A DNA stretch of 64,000 bases from NCBI RefSeq assembly GCF_041224595.1, contig NZ_JBGFGN010000157.1, positions 124,001-188,000 on the forward strand, written 5' to 3'. The notes under the pieces were generated by a model, which was not told the DNA's origin, made no database searches, and saw only the letters and a list, made by a program, of their open reading frames with translations. Shown here one piece after another: positions 24,996 to 33,908 of this stretch. Source of the DNA: Donghicola sp041224595. GTDB taxonomy: Bacteria > Pseudomonadota > Alphaproteobacteria > Rhodobacterales > Rhodobacteraceae. Both the position numbers and the translations under genes were made by a program. How positions within the stretch are numbered: position 1 is the first letter of the stretch; each line of letters opens with the position of its first letter.

Positions 24996-26729
24996 TTAAC
25001 CAGCAATCGGCTCCAGTCCGATCGCTGCGGCGACATTGAAGTCAGAGGGCAGCGGCTGGTTGATCTGCGCGAAGGCCACGCCATCGAGATAGATCATGGT
25101 CCCCTGCTCGTCTGCGTCCAGTTCGGTGGTGATCACGGGCGCAGTATCGCCCTCGTATTTGATCATCAGATAGTCCTCGTACGGGTCAAATGCGCGGATT
25201 GCGATCACGTCGTCGCTGTCCGCCGTCTCGACGAGGATCAGGGCATCAGCGCCGTCGCGGCCATCGATCGTGTCACCGCCGCCAGCAATCAAAACGTCGT
25301 TGCCTTCGCCGCCTTTGATAAGATCAAAGCCCTCGGTCGAAATGGTGTCGTTATCCATCGGGACATCGATAATGGTTTCGTCCTCGCCAACATCGAAGCG
25401 GACATAGCGCAGATCCGCACTCGTGCCGTTCAGCAGGTCATCGCCGGTGTCGCCAAAGATCGTGTCGTCACCCGTGCCGCCGACCACTTCGTCGTTGCCG
25501 GAATTGCCATCCATGGTGTCATCGCCCGCACCGCCAGAGATAAAGTCGTCTCCGGCATTACCAAGAAGCAAGTCATCACCGTGTTCGCCGTAGAGCGTGT
25601 CATCCCCTTGGCCCGCGTAGAACGAGTCATCCTCACTTCGGCCCATAAAGAGGTCATCGTATACGGAACCGAAGCGTTCATAATCAGGTCCGAATGTTTC
25701 CACACCATTCTCAGGCACGAACAGGCCAGTTACGACGACATCATCAAGGGTGAAGCTTTCATCCGCTCCATCAAGGCGCATCACCACCTTGCCGTCATCG
25801 AGAAGTTCGGCATAGCCATCCTCGTAATTGATCGAGAGGTCAATGCGGGCATTCGAGGTAACCGTATATTCGATAATATCCACGCCGGGCTTGAAGTCGG
25901 TGATCACCGCCGGTTCATCCCCGTCCACGAGGAACTCACGAAGAACGCTGAAGGTGTCCAAGCCTTTGCCGCCCGTCGCGGTATCGTCAGACCCAATGAA
26001 CAGGGTGTCGTCGCCACCGTCGCCATAGACTTCGTCCGCGCCGCTGGTATCTGTGTCACCGATCCAGCCCAAGAAGGTCCGCACGTCAATTTCCGTGCGA
26101 TCGGCCAAGGCTTCGAAGGCTGCGGCCTGATCTCCGGACCCTGCCGCGATGATCATATCATCCCCTTGTTCGCCGACCAGGACATTGTTGCCTTGGTTGT
26201 CGATCAAGGCATCGGTCCCATCGCCACCCCATAGGGTGTCGCTGCCACCGCCGCCGAGCAGAGTATCACTCTGTCCATCACCGTAGAGCGCATCATCGCC
26301 ACCAGCGCCATACAGCAAGTCTTCGCTGCGGCCGCCAGCCACGAGGTCATCGCCCTGCCCACCGTTCAAAGTATCCTGCCATTCCTCGCCAGAGACAACA
26401 TCATTGCCACTGCCCCCGAGCAGCAGATCGCCGCCCTTGCCGCCCTCGAGGCTATCGCTACCGTCACCGCCTCTGATTTCGTCCGCGGCATCCGTCCCGA
26501 CAAGGTATTCATCCAAGGACACGGCCACGGTGTCCTCGCCTTCGGTCGGGTCTACATTTTCCGTCTGGTCTTCACCTACGGACGAGTCGGCCTCGGTTTC
26601 GACTTCGGGGGCTTCTGCTTGCACCTGTTCGTCGGAGTCGTCGTCTGAATCGCTGTCCGTATCGTCATCAATGAAAGCCGCGTATGCGCCATAGCTCGCC
26701 AGAAGCGAGAATAACATAATTCCAATCAT
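24996..26729 (-). CDS. RTX-repeat calcium-binding protein with N-terminal membrane anchor
   Basis: 577 residues. Residues 1-20 are hydrophobic (MIGIMLFSLLASYGAYAAFI) and could be a membrane anchor or signal sequence. A very acidic stretch follows (about 21-70, runs of Asp and Glu). RTX nonapeptides of the GGxGxDxL type occur in blocks at about 78-195, 232-258 and 365-440, and form calcium-binding beta-rolls. The C-terminal 130 residues (AAIGLEPIAG end) are not repetitive. Classical RTX proteins are exported by a type I system with a C-terminal signal, but no HlyB, HlyD or TolC gene is adjacent, and the N-terminal hydrophobic segment is unlike that class. Function unknown: adhesin, surface layer or envelope calcium protein are options. 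The amino acids are strongly acidic and secretion is inferred. Confidence 0.8.
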   Translation of the reverse strand: MIGIMLFSLLASYGAYAAFIDDDTDSDSDDDSDEQVQAEAPEVETEADSSVGEDQTENVDPTEGEDTVAVSLDEYLVGTDAADEIRGGDGSDSLEGGKGGDLLLGGSGNDVVSGEEWQDTLNGGQGDDLVAGGRSEDLLYGAGGDDALYGDGQSDTLLGGGGSDTLWGGDGTDALIDNQGNNVLVGEQGDDMIIAAGSGDQAAAFEALADRTEIDVRTFLGWIGDTDTSGADEVYGDGGDDTLFIGSDDTATGGKGLDTFSVLREFLVDGDEPAVITDFKPGVDIIEYTVTSNARIDLSINYEDGYAELLDDGKVVMRLDGADESFTLDDVVVTGLFVPENGVETFGPDYERFGSVYDDLFMGRSEDDSFYAGQGDDTLYGEHGDDLLLGNAGDDFISGGAGDDTMDGNSGNDEVVGGTGDDTIFGDTGDDLLNGTSADLRYVRFDVGEDETIIDVPMDNDTISTEGFDLIKGGEGNDVLIAGGGDTIDGRDGADALILVETADSDDVIAIRAFDPYEDYLMIKYEGDTAPVITTELDADEQGTMIYLDGVAFAQINQPLPSDFNVAAAIGLEPIAG

Positions 26730-26782
26730 TACTTCGCACCAAATTCTTGAACGCCTGAAACCGACGCTTCACTTAAAATGGC

Positions 26783-26810
26783 GGGATAATTCCCACCTGA
26801 CCCCTGTCAA
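26783..26810 (-). promoter_or_regulatory. Candidate promoter of the RTX gene
   Basis: On the minus strand an exact TTGACA (26810-26805) is followed after 16 bases by TATCCC (26788-26783). Transcription would begin roughly 45 bases before the start codon at 26729. The surrounding 260 bases are AT-rich and hold no gene. A hairpin, AGCCGGAGCG/CGCTCTGGCT (26936-26966), just after the enoyl-CoA hydratase stop may help end that transcript. Confidence 0.5.
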
Positions 26811-26991
26811 GATTTTGGCAATTTTGTGGCAAAGGCAAGTGATGTTTCACTCATCATTGCCAGTTCGGGTCAACCTCGGAAAGAAAACCACCTGCAAGTC
26901 TTTGATTAAATGAAGTTAACCAATTTTAGAAATGTAGCCGGAGCGAACATGACATCCGCTCTGGCTTTTCGTAATTATTTCCAAATTAAGT

Positions 26992-27768
26992 TCAACGACC
27001 CTCGTAAGACGCTGGTCGTTTCTCAAGAAAGGCTAATACACCTTCTTTGAAATCACGGGTGCTGCCGCAAGCGCCTTGAAGCTGCGCCTCGAGCAAGAGT
27101 TGTTGTTCTAAGTTGTTGTCCCAGCTGCCGCGGAGCGAGGCTTTGATATGCTGATAGGCCACCGACGGACCACTACCCAATTTGGCCGCGCGGGCGCGCC
27201 AGTGGGCGTCAAAATCGGCGTCTGGGACGGCCTCCCAGATCATGCCCCATTCGTCGGCTTGGCGGGCGGTGATCGGCTCGGCGAAGAGAGCTGCGCCCAT
27301 GGCTTTGGCTGCGCCCATCTGGCGGGGTAGCCAATAGGTGCCACCAGCGTCAGGCATCAGGCCAATGCGGGCAAACGCCTGTAGGAAGACGGCGCTTTCG
27401 GTGGCAATCACAACGTCAGCGGCCAGCGCAAGGTTGGCCCCTGCCCCTGCTGCCGTGCCGTTGACGGCGCAGATGGTCGGCACGGGGCAGTCATAGATCG
27501 CTTGCAGCATCGGCACGTATTCATCGCGCAGCACACGCTCCAGATCCAGAGCGTTCAGGGTGCCTGCGTCGGACAAATCCTGACCGGAACAAAAGGCCCG
27601 CCCTTCGCCTGTCATGACCAACGCCCGCGCGTTTTTGCCCGCGTCCTTGACCGCTTCTAGGATCTCGGCGCGCATCTGCGAGGACAGCGCGTTCATCACG
27701 TCCGGACGGTTCAGGGTCAGGACTGCGATGTCGTCCGCAATCTCGTAGCGAATTGTCTGGAATTGCAT
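26992..27768 (-). CDS. Enoyl-CoA hydratase/isomerase family protein (PaaG-like)
   Basis: 258 residues from the ATG at 27768, preceded by AGGAGGCCTTTC; the longer frame to 27801 is unnecessary. Crotonase-fold marks are LNRPDVMNALSSQMRAEI (about 22-39), the oxyanion-hole strand GEGRAFCSGQDLSD (about 59-72) and NGTAAGAGANLALAADVVIATESAVFLQAFARIGLMPDAGGTYWLPR (about 104-150). The SGQDLSD and DAGGTYWLPR forms resemble PaaG, the ring-epoxide isomerase of phenylacetate degradation, but no paa genes are near and general fatty-acid or amino-acid catabolism is as likely. It lies downstream of ccmH on the same strand. Confidence 0.85.
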   Translation of the reverse strand: MQFQTIRYEIADDIAVLTLNRPDVMNALSSQMRAEILEAVKDAGKNARALVMTGEGRAFCSGQDLSDAGTLNALDLERVLRDEYVPMLQAIYDCPVPTICAVNGTAAGAGANLALAADVVIATESAVFLQAFARIGLMPDAGGTYWLPRQMGAAKAMGAALFAEPITARQADEWGMIWEAVPDADFDAHWRARAAKLGSGPSVAYQHIKASLRGSWDNNLEQQLLLEAQLQGACGSTRDFKEGVLAFLEKRPASYEGR

Positions 27769-27838
27769 GAAAGGCCTCCTCTGCTCTCTGGCCCGCATCA
27801 AAGCGGAAAGCCCGAGAGCAGGAAAGAAAAACCCAGCG

Positions 27839-28297
27839 TCAGTCCTTGAGGATTTCGCTGAGACGCGCTTCTTCGTCCGCGCTCAGGCGATCCTCGGCCG
27901 CTGGTTTGGCGGTGGCGCGGCCGCGCACGTAAAAGAAGGCAAGGATCAGGGCGATAACCGCCATGATCGGGCCTGCAAGCCACAGGAGAATATTGGAGCC
28001 GCGCGTGGTAGGGTTCAGCAGGACGTATTCGCCGTAGCGGTCCACCACGTAGTCCACCACCTCTGCGTTGGTGTCCCCTTCGAGCAGACGCTCACGGACC
28101 AAGAGGCGCAGATCGCGCGCCAGTTCGGCGTTCGATTCGTCGATGCTTTCATTGCGGCAGACCAGACAGCGCAGACCGGCCGAAATGTCCCGCGCCCGCT
28201 GTTCCATCGCGGGATCGGGCAGGATTTCGTCGGGCTGAACAGCATAGGCCATGGGGGCCGAGAGGATCAGCGCCAATACGAGGATCAGGCGTTTCAT
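27839..28297 (-). CDS. ccmH: Cytochrome c biogenesis protein CcmH (heme-ligation thioredox subunit)
   Basis: 152 residues. An N-terminal signal peptide (MKRLILVLALILSAPMAYA) is followed by the conserved LRCLVCRNESIDESNAELARDLRLLVRERL, whose CxxC reduces the apocytochrome CXXCH cysteines. A C-terminal helix (about 103-123) anchors it in the inner membrane with the active site facing the periplasm. The start overlaps the ccmF stop by four bases (28294-28297). CcmF and CcmH form the heme lyase of System I cytochrome c maturation. This is the short CcmH form; the TPR-containing CcmI half is not here. Confidence 0.96.
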   Translation of the reverse strand: MKRLILVLALILSAPMAYAVQPDEILPDPAMEQRARDISAGLRCLVCRNESIDESNAELARDLRLLVRERLLEGDTNAEVVDYVVDRYGEYVLLNPTTRGSNILLWLAGPIMAVIALILAFFYVRGRATAKPAAEDRLSADEEARLSEILKD

Positions 28298-30261
28298 TCT
28301 GCGGGCACTCCTTGGACAGGTGCCTTGCGGGCACCAGCGGCGACGCGGTATCGGCGGTCCGTCAGGCTAAGCACACCGCCCACAGCCATGATGATCGATC
28401 CGAGCCAAATCCAGTTCGCCAGCGGTTTGATATAGGTGCGCACGGCCCACCCGCCATCGGACTGCGGATCACCGATCACGACATAGACGTCGCGCAGCAA
28501 ACCACCGTCGATTGCGGCCTCGGTCGTGGGCATCTTGGCGACGGGATAGACCCGCTTTTCCGGATAGAGGGTCGCGATCTCGCTGCCATCCTGCGACAGG
28601 GTCACGTCGCCCATGGTGGACAGGTAGTTCGGCCCTTTGACCTCTTGGACGTCGTTCAGGACCAGCGTGTAGGCGCCCACGTCAAAGGGCTCGCCCAATT
28701 GGACTGTGCGGATGTCCTCTTGCTCCCACGCCATCAGACCAGAGACACCGATGAAGGTAATACCAAGGCCGGCATGGGCGACCGCTTTGCCCCAGTCGGC
28801 GCGCGGCATACGGCGCAGGCGGCCAAAGCGGTTGGCTCCGCGTCCCGTCCGGCTCCATAGATCCATCGCAGCGCCTGCAACCATCCAAGTCCCCAGCAGC
28901 AGGCCAATTGGACCCAGCGCAGTTTTGCCGGTTTGCAGCGCATAGGCCAGCGCGGCAACAGCAACGGCCAGCACCAGTGCGGGCACCAGATGGCGACCCA
29001 CACGGCCCAGATTGCCACGCTTCCACGGGAGGATAGACCCGAGCGGAAGGATCAGCCCCAAGACCACCATGAAGGGCGTGAAGGCCATGTTAAAGAACGG
29101 CGCACCGACCGACAGTTTGCGGTCAAAGAACATCTCGGCCACCAGCGGCCAGATGGTCCCGATGAACACCACGAACGCCGACACAGCGAGCAGGATGTTG
29201 TTGGCGACCAGCGCGCTCTCGCGGCTGACCATGCCAAAGACACCCTTCGCCTCCATCACATTGGCGCGGGCCGCGAACAGGGTCAGCGCCCCGCCCATGA
29301 AGAACGCGAGGATGAACAGGATGAACACACCGCGCTCGGGGTCATTGGCGAACGCATGGACCGAGGTCAGCACGCCCGAACGCACGATGAACGTCCCGAT
29401 CAGCGAGAAGCCGAAGGCAAGGATCGCCAGCAGGATGGTCCAGCTTTTCAGAGCTTCGCGCTTTTCGACCACGATGGCCGAATGCAGCAGCGCCGCACCG
29501 ATGAGCCACGGCATGAAGCTGGCGTTTTCTACGGGGTCCCAGAACCAGAAACCGCCCCAACCCAGCTCGTAATAGGCCCACCAAGAGCCAAGCGCGATAC
29601 CAATGGTCAGGAACACCCACGCGGCCAGCGTCCACGGACGGACCCAGCGGGCCCATGCGGCGTCCACGCGTCCTTCGATCAGGGCGGCGACGGCAAAGCT
29701 GAAGGCCATACTCAGGCCCACATAGCCCAGATACAGGAACGGCGGGTGGAAGGCCAAACCGGGGTCCTGCAACAGCGGGTTCAAGTCCTGCCCGTCAAAG
29801 GGCGGCACCGCGAGACGCAGGAACGGGTTCGAAGTAAAGATAATAAAGGCGAAAAACGCCACAGAGATAGCGGACTGCACGGCCAGAACGCGGGCCTTGA
29901 GCGTCGGCGGCAGCTGCCCGCCAAACCAAGCGGCACACGCACCGAATAGCGTCAGGATCAGCACCCAGAGCAGCATCGACCCTTCGTGGTTGCCCCACAC
30001 TCCGCTGATTTTGTACAGCATCGGCTTGGCCGAATGGCTGTTCAGCACCACGAGCCGCAGGCTGAAATCCGACACAACAAAGGCATGGGTCAAAGCGGCA
30101 AAAGACGCAGCCGTCAGCAGGAATTGCGCGACGGCTGCGGGTTCGGCCACGGCCATCCAGCCGTGCCAGCGTTTATGGGCGCCAATCAGCGGAACGATTG
30201 CCTGAACGATGGCAACCAGAAAGGCGAGGATAAGGGCGAAGTGTCCGAGCTCTGTAATCAT
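28294..30261 (-). CDS. ccmF: Heme lyase CcmF of cytochrome c maturation System I
   Basis: 655 residues with about 15 membrane helices. The tryptophan-rich heme-handling motif WGGFWFWDPVENASFMPW (about 230-247) is intact, with flanking conserved regions GSWWAYYELG and SNPFLRLAVPPFDGQDLNPLLQDPGLAFHPPFLYLGYVG. CcmF takes heme from holo-CcmE and attaches it to apocytochrome c with CcmH. It is coupled to ccmH. The gene upstream on the strand is not another ccm gene but a holin-like gene 58 bases away, with the endolysin gene before that and then ccmE. Confidence 0.97.
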   Translation of the reverse strand: MITELGHFALILAFLVAIVQAIVPLIGAHKRWHGWMAVAEPAAVAQFLLTAASFAALTHAFVVSDFSLRLVVLNSHSAKPMLYKISGVWGNHEGSMLLWVLILTLFGACAAWFGGQLPPTLKARVLAVQSAISVAFFAFIIFTSNPFLRLAVPPFDGQDLNPLLQDPGLAFHPPFLYLGYVGLSMAFSFAVAALIEGRVDAAWARWVRPWTLAAWVFLTIGIALGSWWAYYELGWGGFWFWDPVENASFMPWLIGAALLHSAIVVEKREALKSWTILLAILAFGFSLIGTFIVRSGVLTSVHAFANDPERGVFILFILAFFMGGALTLFAARANVMEAKGVFGMVSRESALVANNILLAVSAFVVFIGTIWPLVAEMFFDRKLSVGAPFFNMAFTPFMVVLGLILPLGSILPWKRGNLGRVGRHLVPALVLAVAVAALAYALQTGKTALGPIGLLLGTWMVAGAAMDLWSRTGRGANRFGRLRRMPRADWGKAVAHAGLGITFIGVSGLMAWEQEDIRTVQLGEPFDVGAYTLVLNDVQEVKGPNYLSTMGDVTLSQDGSEIATLYPEKRVYPVAKMPTTEAAIDGGLLRDVYVVIGDPQSDGGWAVRTYIKPLANWIWLGSIIMAVGGVLSLTDRRYRVAAGARKAPVQGVPAE

Positions 30262-30319
30262 GCGCGGATATTAGGCGTTTGGCGATGCGGGGCCAATCAC
30301 AATTAGCCCCGACTTAGGT

Positions 30320-30847
30320 TCACTTTGTCGCGGCTCCATGATCTGCCAGTTTTCGCCACTCTGACAGCGCGGGATTCTCCGGTTTCGCCGCGCTTTCGAT
30401 CGCTTGGATCTGCTGGACCACCTGAGGGACACGCGCCGCGGTTGTCATCATATCGCGTTGGAACGACTGGTTTTTCGCCTGATGCCGCGCGCCAAAGTAG
30501 AAGCTGACCACGACGCCCATCAGCCACCAAAGCGGCTCTGGAATCAGCGCGAGCCCCTGCATTCGCGCCGCGAACCAAATGGGATCGTGCATTGCCATGC
30601 CAAAGAGACCCAACACCGACAGGGCAAGCATCGGGCGCGGCAGCCGGTTCAGCCCATCGACCAAGCCGTCAAACCAACTCTGGCGCGGGCGCGCGTATTC
30701 GGCGGCCAGTTGTTCAAGCGCGGCAGACTGCATTTGCACCGCCCGCTGGCCCGAGGCCTCTGCGTTCTCGCGCCAGACATGGGCGGTGTCGGCGATCACG
30801 TTGCGGCCCCCGAACAGCAGGTCCATCGCGTTCCACATCATCCCCAT
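30320..30847 (-). CDS. 3TM-type holin, gene-transfer-agent lysis family
   Basis: 175 residues. The N-terminal 60 residues are soluble (FGGRNVIADTAHVWRENAEASGQRAVQMQSAALEQLAAEY). Two clear hydrophobic segments follow (about 73-92, LALSVLGLFGMAMHDPIWFA, and 102-121, IPEPLWWLMGVVVSFYFGARH), then a charged C-terminal helix. This fits the GTA_holin_3TM family known from Rhodobacter capsulatus gene transfer agents. Start choice is uncertain: ATG codons at 30847, 30841 and 30838 all overlap the end of the endolysin gene. Holin with endolysin would open the cell for particle release; function by homology only. Confidence 0.85.
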   Translation of the reverse strand: MGMMWNAMDLLFGGRNVIADTAHVWRENAEASGQRAVQMQSAALEQLAAEYARPRQSWFDGLVDGLNRLPRPMLALSVLGLFGMAMHDPIWFAARMQGLALIPEPLWWLMGVVVSFYFGARHQAKNQSFQRDMMTTAARVPQVVQQIQAIESAAKPENPALSEWRKLADHGAATK

Positions 30848-31449
30848 GAGGCCACCCGCGCGGCGTGGTCCGCGTCCGTCAGGTGATAGCGAGGGGAGAT
30901 GAATTCCTCGGCGCGGGCGATCCAGCCGCCTTTGCCCCCGTCGCGGCGGCGGGCGTATTTGCGGCTGGCGGGCCGCTGGTCCGCGAGGCGGTAATAGTAG
31001 TTGCGGCGCGCAATCCCGTAGGCATCGCGCAGGTGGCTGGAAGACACCGCCGCTGCCGCATGGCAGGCCGCAACGGTGATCGGGCCAATCACGCCGTCAT
31101 CCTGCAAACCGTGCCCCATTTGGGTCAGCAAACGTTGCAACACCTTGATCGCGTTGGACCCTGCGTTGACGTTCATGTCGAACACGGTGTCATGCAGCAC
31201 GTCAGGCAACTGGTCGATGCGCGGTTTCAGATAGTAGTGATCAAGAAAGATCTGCACCGCCTGATCGCGGCTCAGCGCTTTCACGTCGCGGGCATCCACG
31301 CGGCCATCCCCTGTCAGGTCCAGCCCTAGCCGCCGCATGGTTCCGATGGTCACGCCGTAGTTGGTCGCGCCGCCGGGATCGTCGGGATCATCCACATAGC
31401 CGCCTTCGCGCGCGACGATGTCCCAAGCCATTTTCGTAATCTTGTCCAT
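30838..31449 (-). CDS. GH108-type endolysin (N-acetylmuramidase) with peptidoglycan-binding domain, GTA lysis family
   Basis: 203 residues. The catalytic segment AREGGYVDDPDDPGGATNYGVT (about 13-34) carries the family's conserved glutamate (E15). An inserted calcium-loop-like motif, DLTGDGRVDARDV (about 44-56), resembles a dockerin/EF-hand. The second half (LHDTVFDMNVNAGSNAIKVLQRLL, DDGVIGPITVAA) is the PG_binding_3 domain. No signal peptide is seen, so passage to the wall would need the adjacent holin. The pair corresponds to the endolysin/holin module of the Rhodobacter capsulatus GTA, which sits apart from the main GTA structural cluster. It lies 47 bases behind ccmE and before ccmF. Confidence 0.88.
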   Translation of the reverse strand: MDKITKMAWDIVAREGGYVDDPDDPGGATNYGVTIGTMRRLGLDLTGDGRVDARDVKALSRDQAVQIFLDHYYLKPRIDQLPDVLHDTVFDMNVNAGSNAIKVLQRLLTQMGHGLQDDGVIGPITVAACHAAAAVSSSHLRDAYGIARRNYYYRLADQRPASRKYARRRDGGKGGWIARAEEFISPRYHLTDADHAARVASWG

Positions 31450-31496
31450 TCGAACCCCCGAATGCTGTTTCGAGGGCCGAGGATTATGAACAGCCG

Positions 31497-31955
31497 TTAA
31501 CTGCTGGTGTCTTCACCGTCCGGATCACGGTAAACGCCCTGCTCTTTCAGAGCGTCAGTGACCTCTTTGGGCATGTAGCTTTCGTCGTGCTTGGCAAGGA
31601 TTTCAGAAGCCTCGAACACGCCGTTGATGTAACGGCCCGTGCCGACCATGCCTTGGTTCTCGCCAAACAAATCAGGGAGAACGCCGGTATAGACCACGGG
31701 GACCGTCGCGCCGCCGTCGGTCACGGAGAAGCTGATCGTCTCCCCCTCGCCGCGCTTCAGGCTACCCTCTTCGACCAAGCCGCCAATGCGGAAGGTTTCA
31801 TTGGGCGCAGGGGGTTCGGCCACAATCTGGCTTGGCGCACGAAAGAAGTTGATGCCGTCGCGCATGGCATAGCCGATCAAGCCGGTGGATACGGCCAAGG
31901 CCACAACGGCCACGGCAATCACCTGAATGCGGCGTGTCTTTTTGAGCGACTTCAT
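31497..31955 (-). CDS. ccmE: Heme chaperone CcmE
   Basis: 152 residues. A single N-terminal membrane anchor (about 11-29, VIAVAVVALAVSTGLIGYAM) precedes a periplasmic OB-fold. The covalent heme site is in LAKHDESYMP (His near residue 122, Tyr near 126), and VVYTGVLPDLFGENQGMVGTGRY is the family core. CcmE carries heme to CcmF. An AGGAGGTTC ribosome-binding site precedes the start. The gene lies 79 bases behind argC on the same strand, and the other ccm genes ccmABCDG are not in the window. Confidence 0.96.
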   Translation of the reverse strand: MKSLKKTRRIQVIAVAVVALAVSTGLIGYAMRDGINFFRAPSQIVAEPPAPNETFRIGGLVEEGSLKRGEGETISFSVTDGGATVPVVYTGVLPDLFGENQGMVGTGRYINGVFEASEILAKHDESYMPKEVTDALKEQGVYRDPDGEDTSS

Positions 31956-32034
31956 TCGAACCTCCTTAGAACATTCGTGTTCCGCAATATATGCGGATGC
32001 GCCGTAAGGTCCAAGCCCCTGCGGCGCGATGTCA

Positions 32035-33063
32035 TTACGGGAAGCAAGGTGCCAGCATCAGGCCGGTCGTTTCCTCGATCCCGAGCATCAGGTTCGCGTT
32101 CTGCAGTGCCTGCCCGCTGGAGCCTTTGGTCAGGTTGTCCAGCGCGGCGACCACGATGGCGCGGCCTTCGATGCGGTCGGCAACCACGCCGATATGGCAG
32201 AAGTTCGAGCCGCGGATGTGGCGGGTCGAGGGCAGTTCCTTGAAAGGCAGAACCTCAATAAACGGCTCGCCTTTGTAGGCTTCGATCAGCGTTTCGTGGA
32301 TCTTGGCCGCGTCGCCATGGACATAGCTGGTCGCCAGAATACCGCGGTTGGCGGGGACCAAGTGGGGCGTGAACTGGATTTTGACCGGACGGCCCGCGAT
32401 GGCCGAGAATTCCTGATCAAACTCGCCCAGGTGACGGTGGGTGCCGCCAGCGGAATAGGCGTGATAGCCCTCGGACAGTTCGGCGTGCAGCAGGTTTTCC
32501 TTCAGCGCGCGTCCCGCGCCGGACACTGCGCATTTGAGGTCCAGAATGATGTTGTCCAGATCAATAACGCCAGCAGCGATCAGCGGGCGCAGGACGAACT
32601 GGCCGGTGGCCGCGTTACAACCGGTACCAGCGACCAGACGGGCATTCTTGATCTCGTCGCGGTAAAATTCGGTCAGGCCGTACACAGCCTCTTTCTGCAT
32701 CTCGACCGCCGCGTGGGGGTTGCCGTACCACTGCTCGTAAGCTTCGGGGTCGCGCAGACGGAAGTCCGCAGACAAGTCCACGATCTTCAGCGTTTTGGGC
32801 AGCTGGCTGATGACCTCTTGGCTGGTTTTGTGCGGCAAGGCGCAGAAGCACAGGTCGATCTGGTCAAAGTCGATCTGGTCCATGGTAACCAGCGGCGGCA
32901 GGTTCAGATGGCGCAGATGCGGAAAGACCTGCGCGATGGTTTGCCCGGCCTTGGAGTTCGCGCCAAGGGCCGCGATTTCGATCTCGGGGTGGGTGGCGAT
33001 CAAGCGGATCAGCTCTGCCCCGGTGTAACCCGAGGCGCCAATGATGGCGACTTTACAGGACAT
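32035..33063 (-). CDS. argC: N-acetyl-gamma-glutamyl-phosphate reductase
   Basis: 342 residues. ArgC reduces N-acetylglutamyl phosphate with NADPH, the third step of arginine synthesis. The N-terminal Rossmann motif IIGASGYTGAELIRLIATHPEIEI (about 7-30), the catalytic cysteine in VAGTGCNAATG (about 145-155) and the HxxE-type region GTHRHLGEFDQEF (about 208-220) are visible. It begins 27 bases behind murI on the same strand and is followed by ccmE. AAGGGATAAAAGT precedes the ATG. Confidence 0.96.
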   Translation of the reverse strand: MSCKVAIIGASGYTGAELIRLIATHPEIEIAALGANSKAGQTIAQVFPHLRHLNLPPLVTMDQIDFDQIDLCFCALPHKTSQEVISQLPKTLKIVDLSADFRLRDPEAYEQWYGNPHAAVEMQKEAVYGLTEFYRDEIKNARLVAGTGCNAATGQFVLRPLIAAGVIDLDNIILDLKCAVSGAGRALKENLLHAELSEGYHAYSAGGTHRHLGEFDQEFSAIAGRPVKIQFTPHLVPANRGILATSYVHGDAAKIHETLIEAYKGEPFIEVLPFKELPSTRHIRGSNFCHIGVVADRIEGRAIVVAALDNLTKGSSGQALQNANLMLGIEETTGLMLAPCFP

Positions 33064-33090
33064 ACTTTTATCCCTTTTATCAAACGGTTA

Positions 33091-33903
33091 TCAGGCGGCG
33101 CGGAACTTGATCTCGCGTCGCAGGAATTGGGTGGCGCGGGCCGAGACTTTGGCCGGGTCGCCTGAGGTCAGGAACATGCTCTCTGTCCCCTTGCCCAGCA
33201 TTTCGGGTCGGCGCTCCAGATAATCGGCAAGGCTTTCGGCCACGAGGTTGGCTTGGCTGTACACTTCGACATCCGCGCCCAGAGCGTCCTGAAAGGTCGT
33301 CTCCATCAGCGGGTAATGGGTGCAACCCAGAATGGCGGCTTCGGGTTTGGGCATCTTGCGTTTCAGCGCGTCTACGTGGCTGCGCACCAAAGCCTCAGCA
33401 AGGATCATGTCGCCCTCTTCGATGGCATCGACCACACCGCCGCAGGCTTGGGCTTCGACATCCACACCGATCGCGCGGAAAGCCAGTTCGCGCTGGAACG
33501 CACGGCTGGAGACGGTCGCGGGGGTCGCGAACAGGGCCACGTGCTGAACCTTGACCTGACGGGGCGGGCTGTTGTCGCCCCACTGGCGTTCGGTCAGTGC
33601 CTCGATCAAGGGCACGAAGACGCCAAGGCAGCGCTTGTCCGTGGGCAGAAAGCTTTCCTGCATCCGGCGCAGGGCGGCGGCGCTGGCGGTGTTGCAGGCG
33701 ATGATGACCAGATCGACGCCCTCTTCCCACATGCGGGTGACCGCTTTGGTGGTCAGATCATAGATGTCGTCCGCATCCCGCACCCCATACGGTGCGTGTG
33801 CGTTATCCCCGAAATAGACCAGCGGTACGTCGGGCAAACGGCGGCTGACGGCATCCAGCACGGTCAGTCCTCCGAGACCCGAGTCGAAAATCCCTACTGC
33901 CAT
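33091..33903 (-). CDS. murI: Glutamate racemase
   Basis: 270 residues. MurI makes D-glutamate for peptidoglycan. Both catalytic cysteines are present, in IIACNTASA (about residue 71) and LGCTHYPL (about 190). The N-terminal GIFDSGLGGLTVLDA and PYGVRDADDI are conserved. It starts five bases behind the acyltransferase stop, so it is part of the same long minus-strand run. Length is normal. Confidence 0.95.
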   Translation of the reverse strand: MAVGIFDSGLGGLTVLDAVSRRLPDVPLVYFGDNAHAPYGVRDADDIYDLTTKAVTRMWEEGVDLVIIACNTASAAALRRMQESFLPTDKRCLGVFVPLIEALTERQWGDNSPPRQVKVQHVALFATPATVSSRAFQRELAFRAIGVDVEAQACGGVVDAIEEGDMILAEALVRSHVDALKRKMPKPEAAILGCTHYPLMETTFQDALGADVEVYSQANLVAESLADYLERRPEMLGKGTESMFLTSGDPAKVSARATQFLRREIKFRAA

Positions 33904-33908
33904 CTGCC

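Noticed and set aside
24819..26234. 471-codon plus-strand frame
   Set aside because: It overlaps the gltA end and runs antisense to the RTX repeats, so the apparent order comes from the repeat periodicity.
25430..26500. Possible tandem DNA repeat or CRISPR-like array
   Set aside because: The periodic sequence encodes the RTX nonapeptides. Unit lengths and spacers do not fit a CRISPR array, and no cas genes are near.
30288..30311. CGGGGC/GCCCCG hairpin between the holin gene and ccmF
   Set aside because: It has a 6-bp stem with a 12-base loop and no T run, so I do not call it a terminator between the lysis pair and ccmF.
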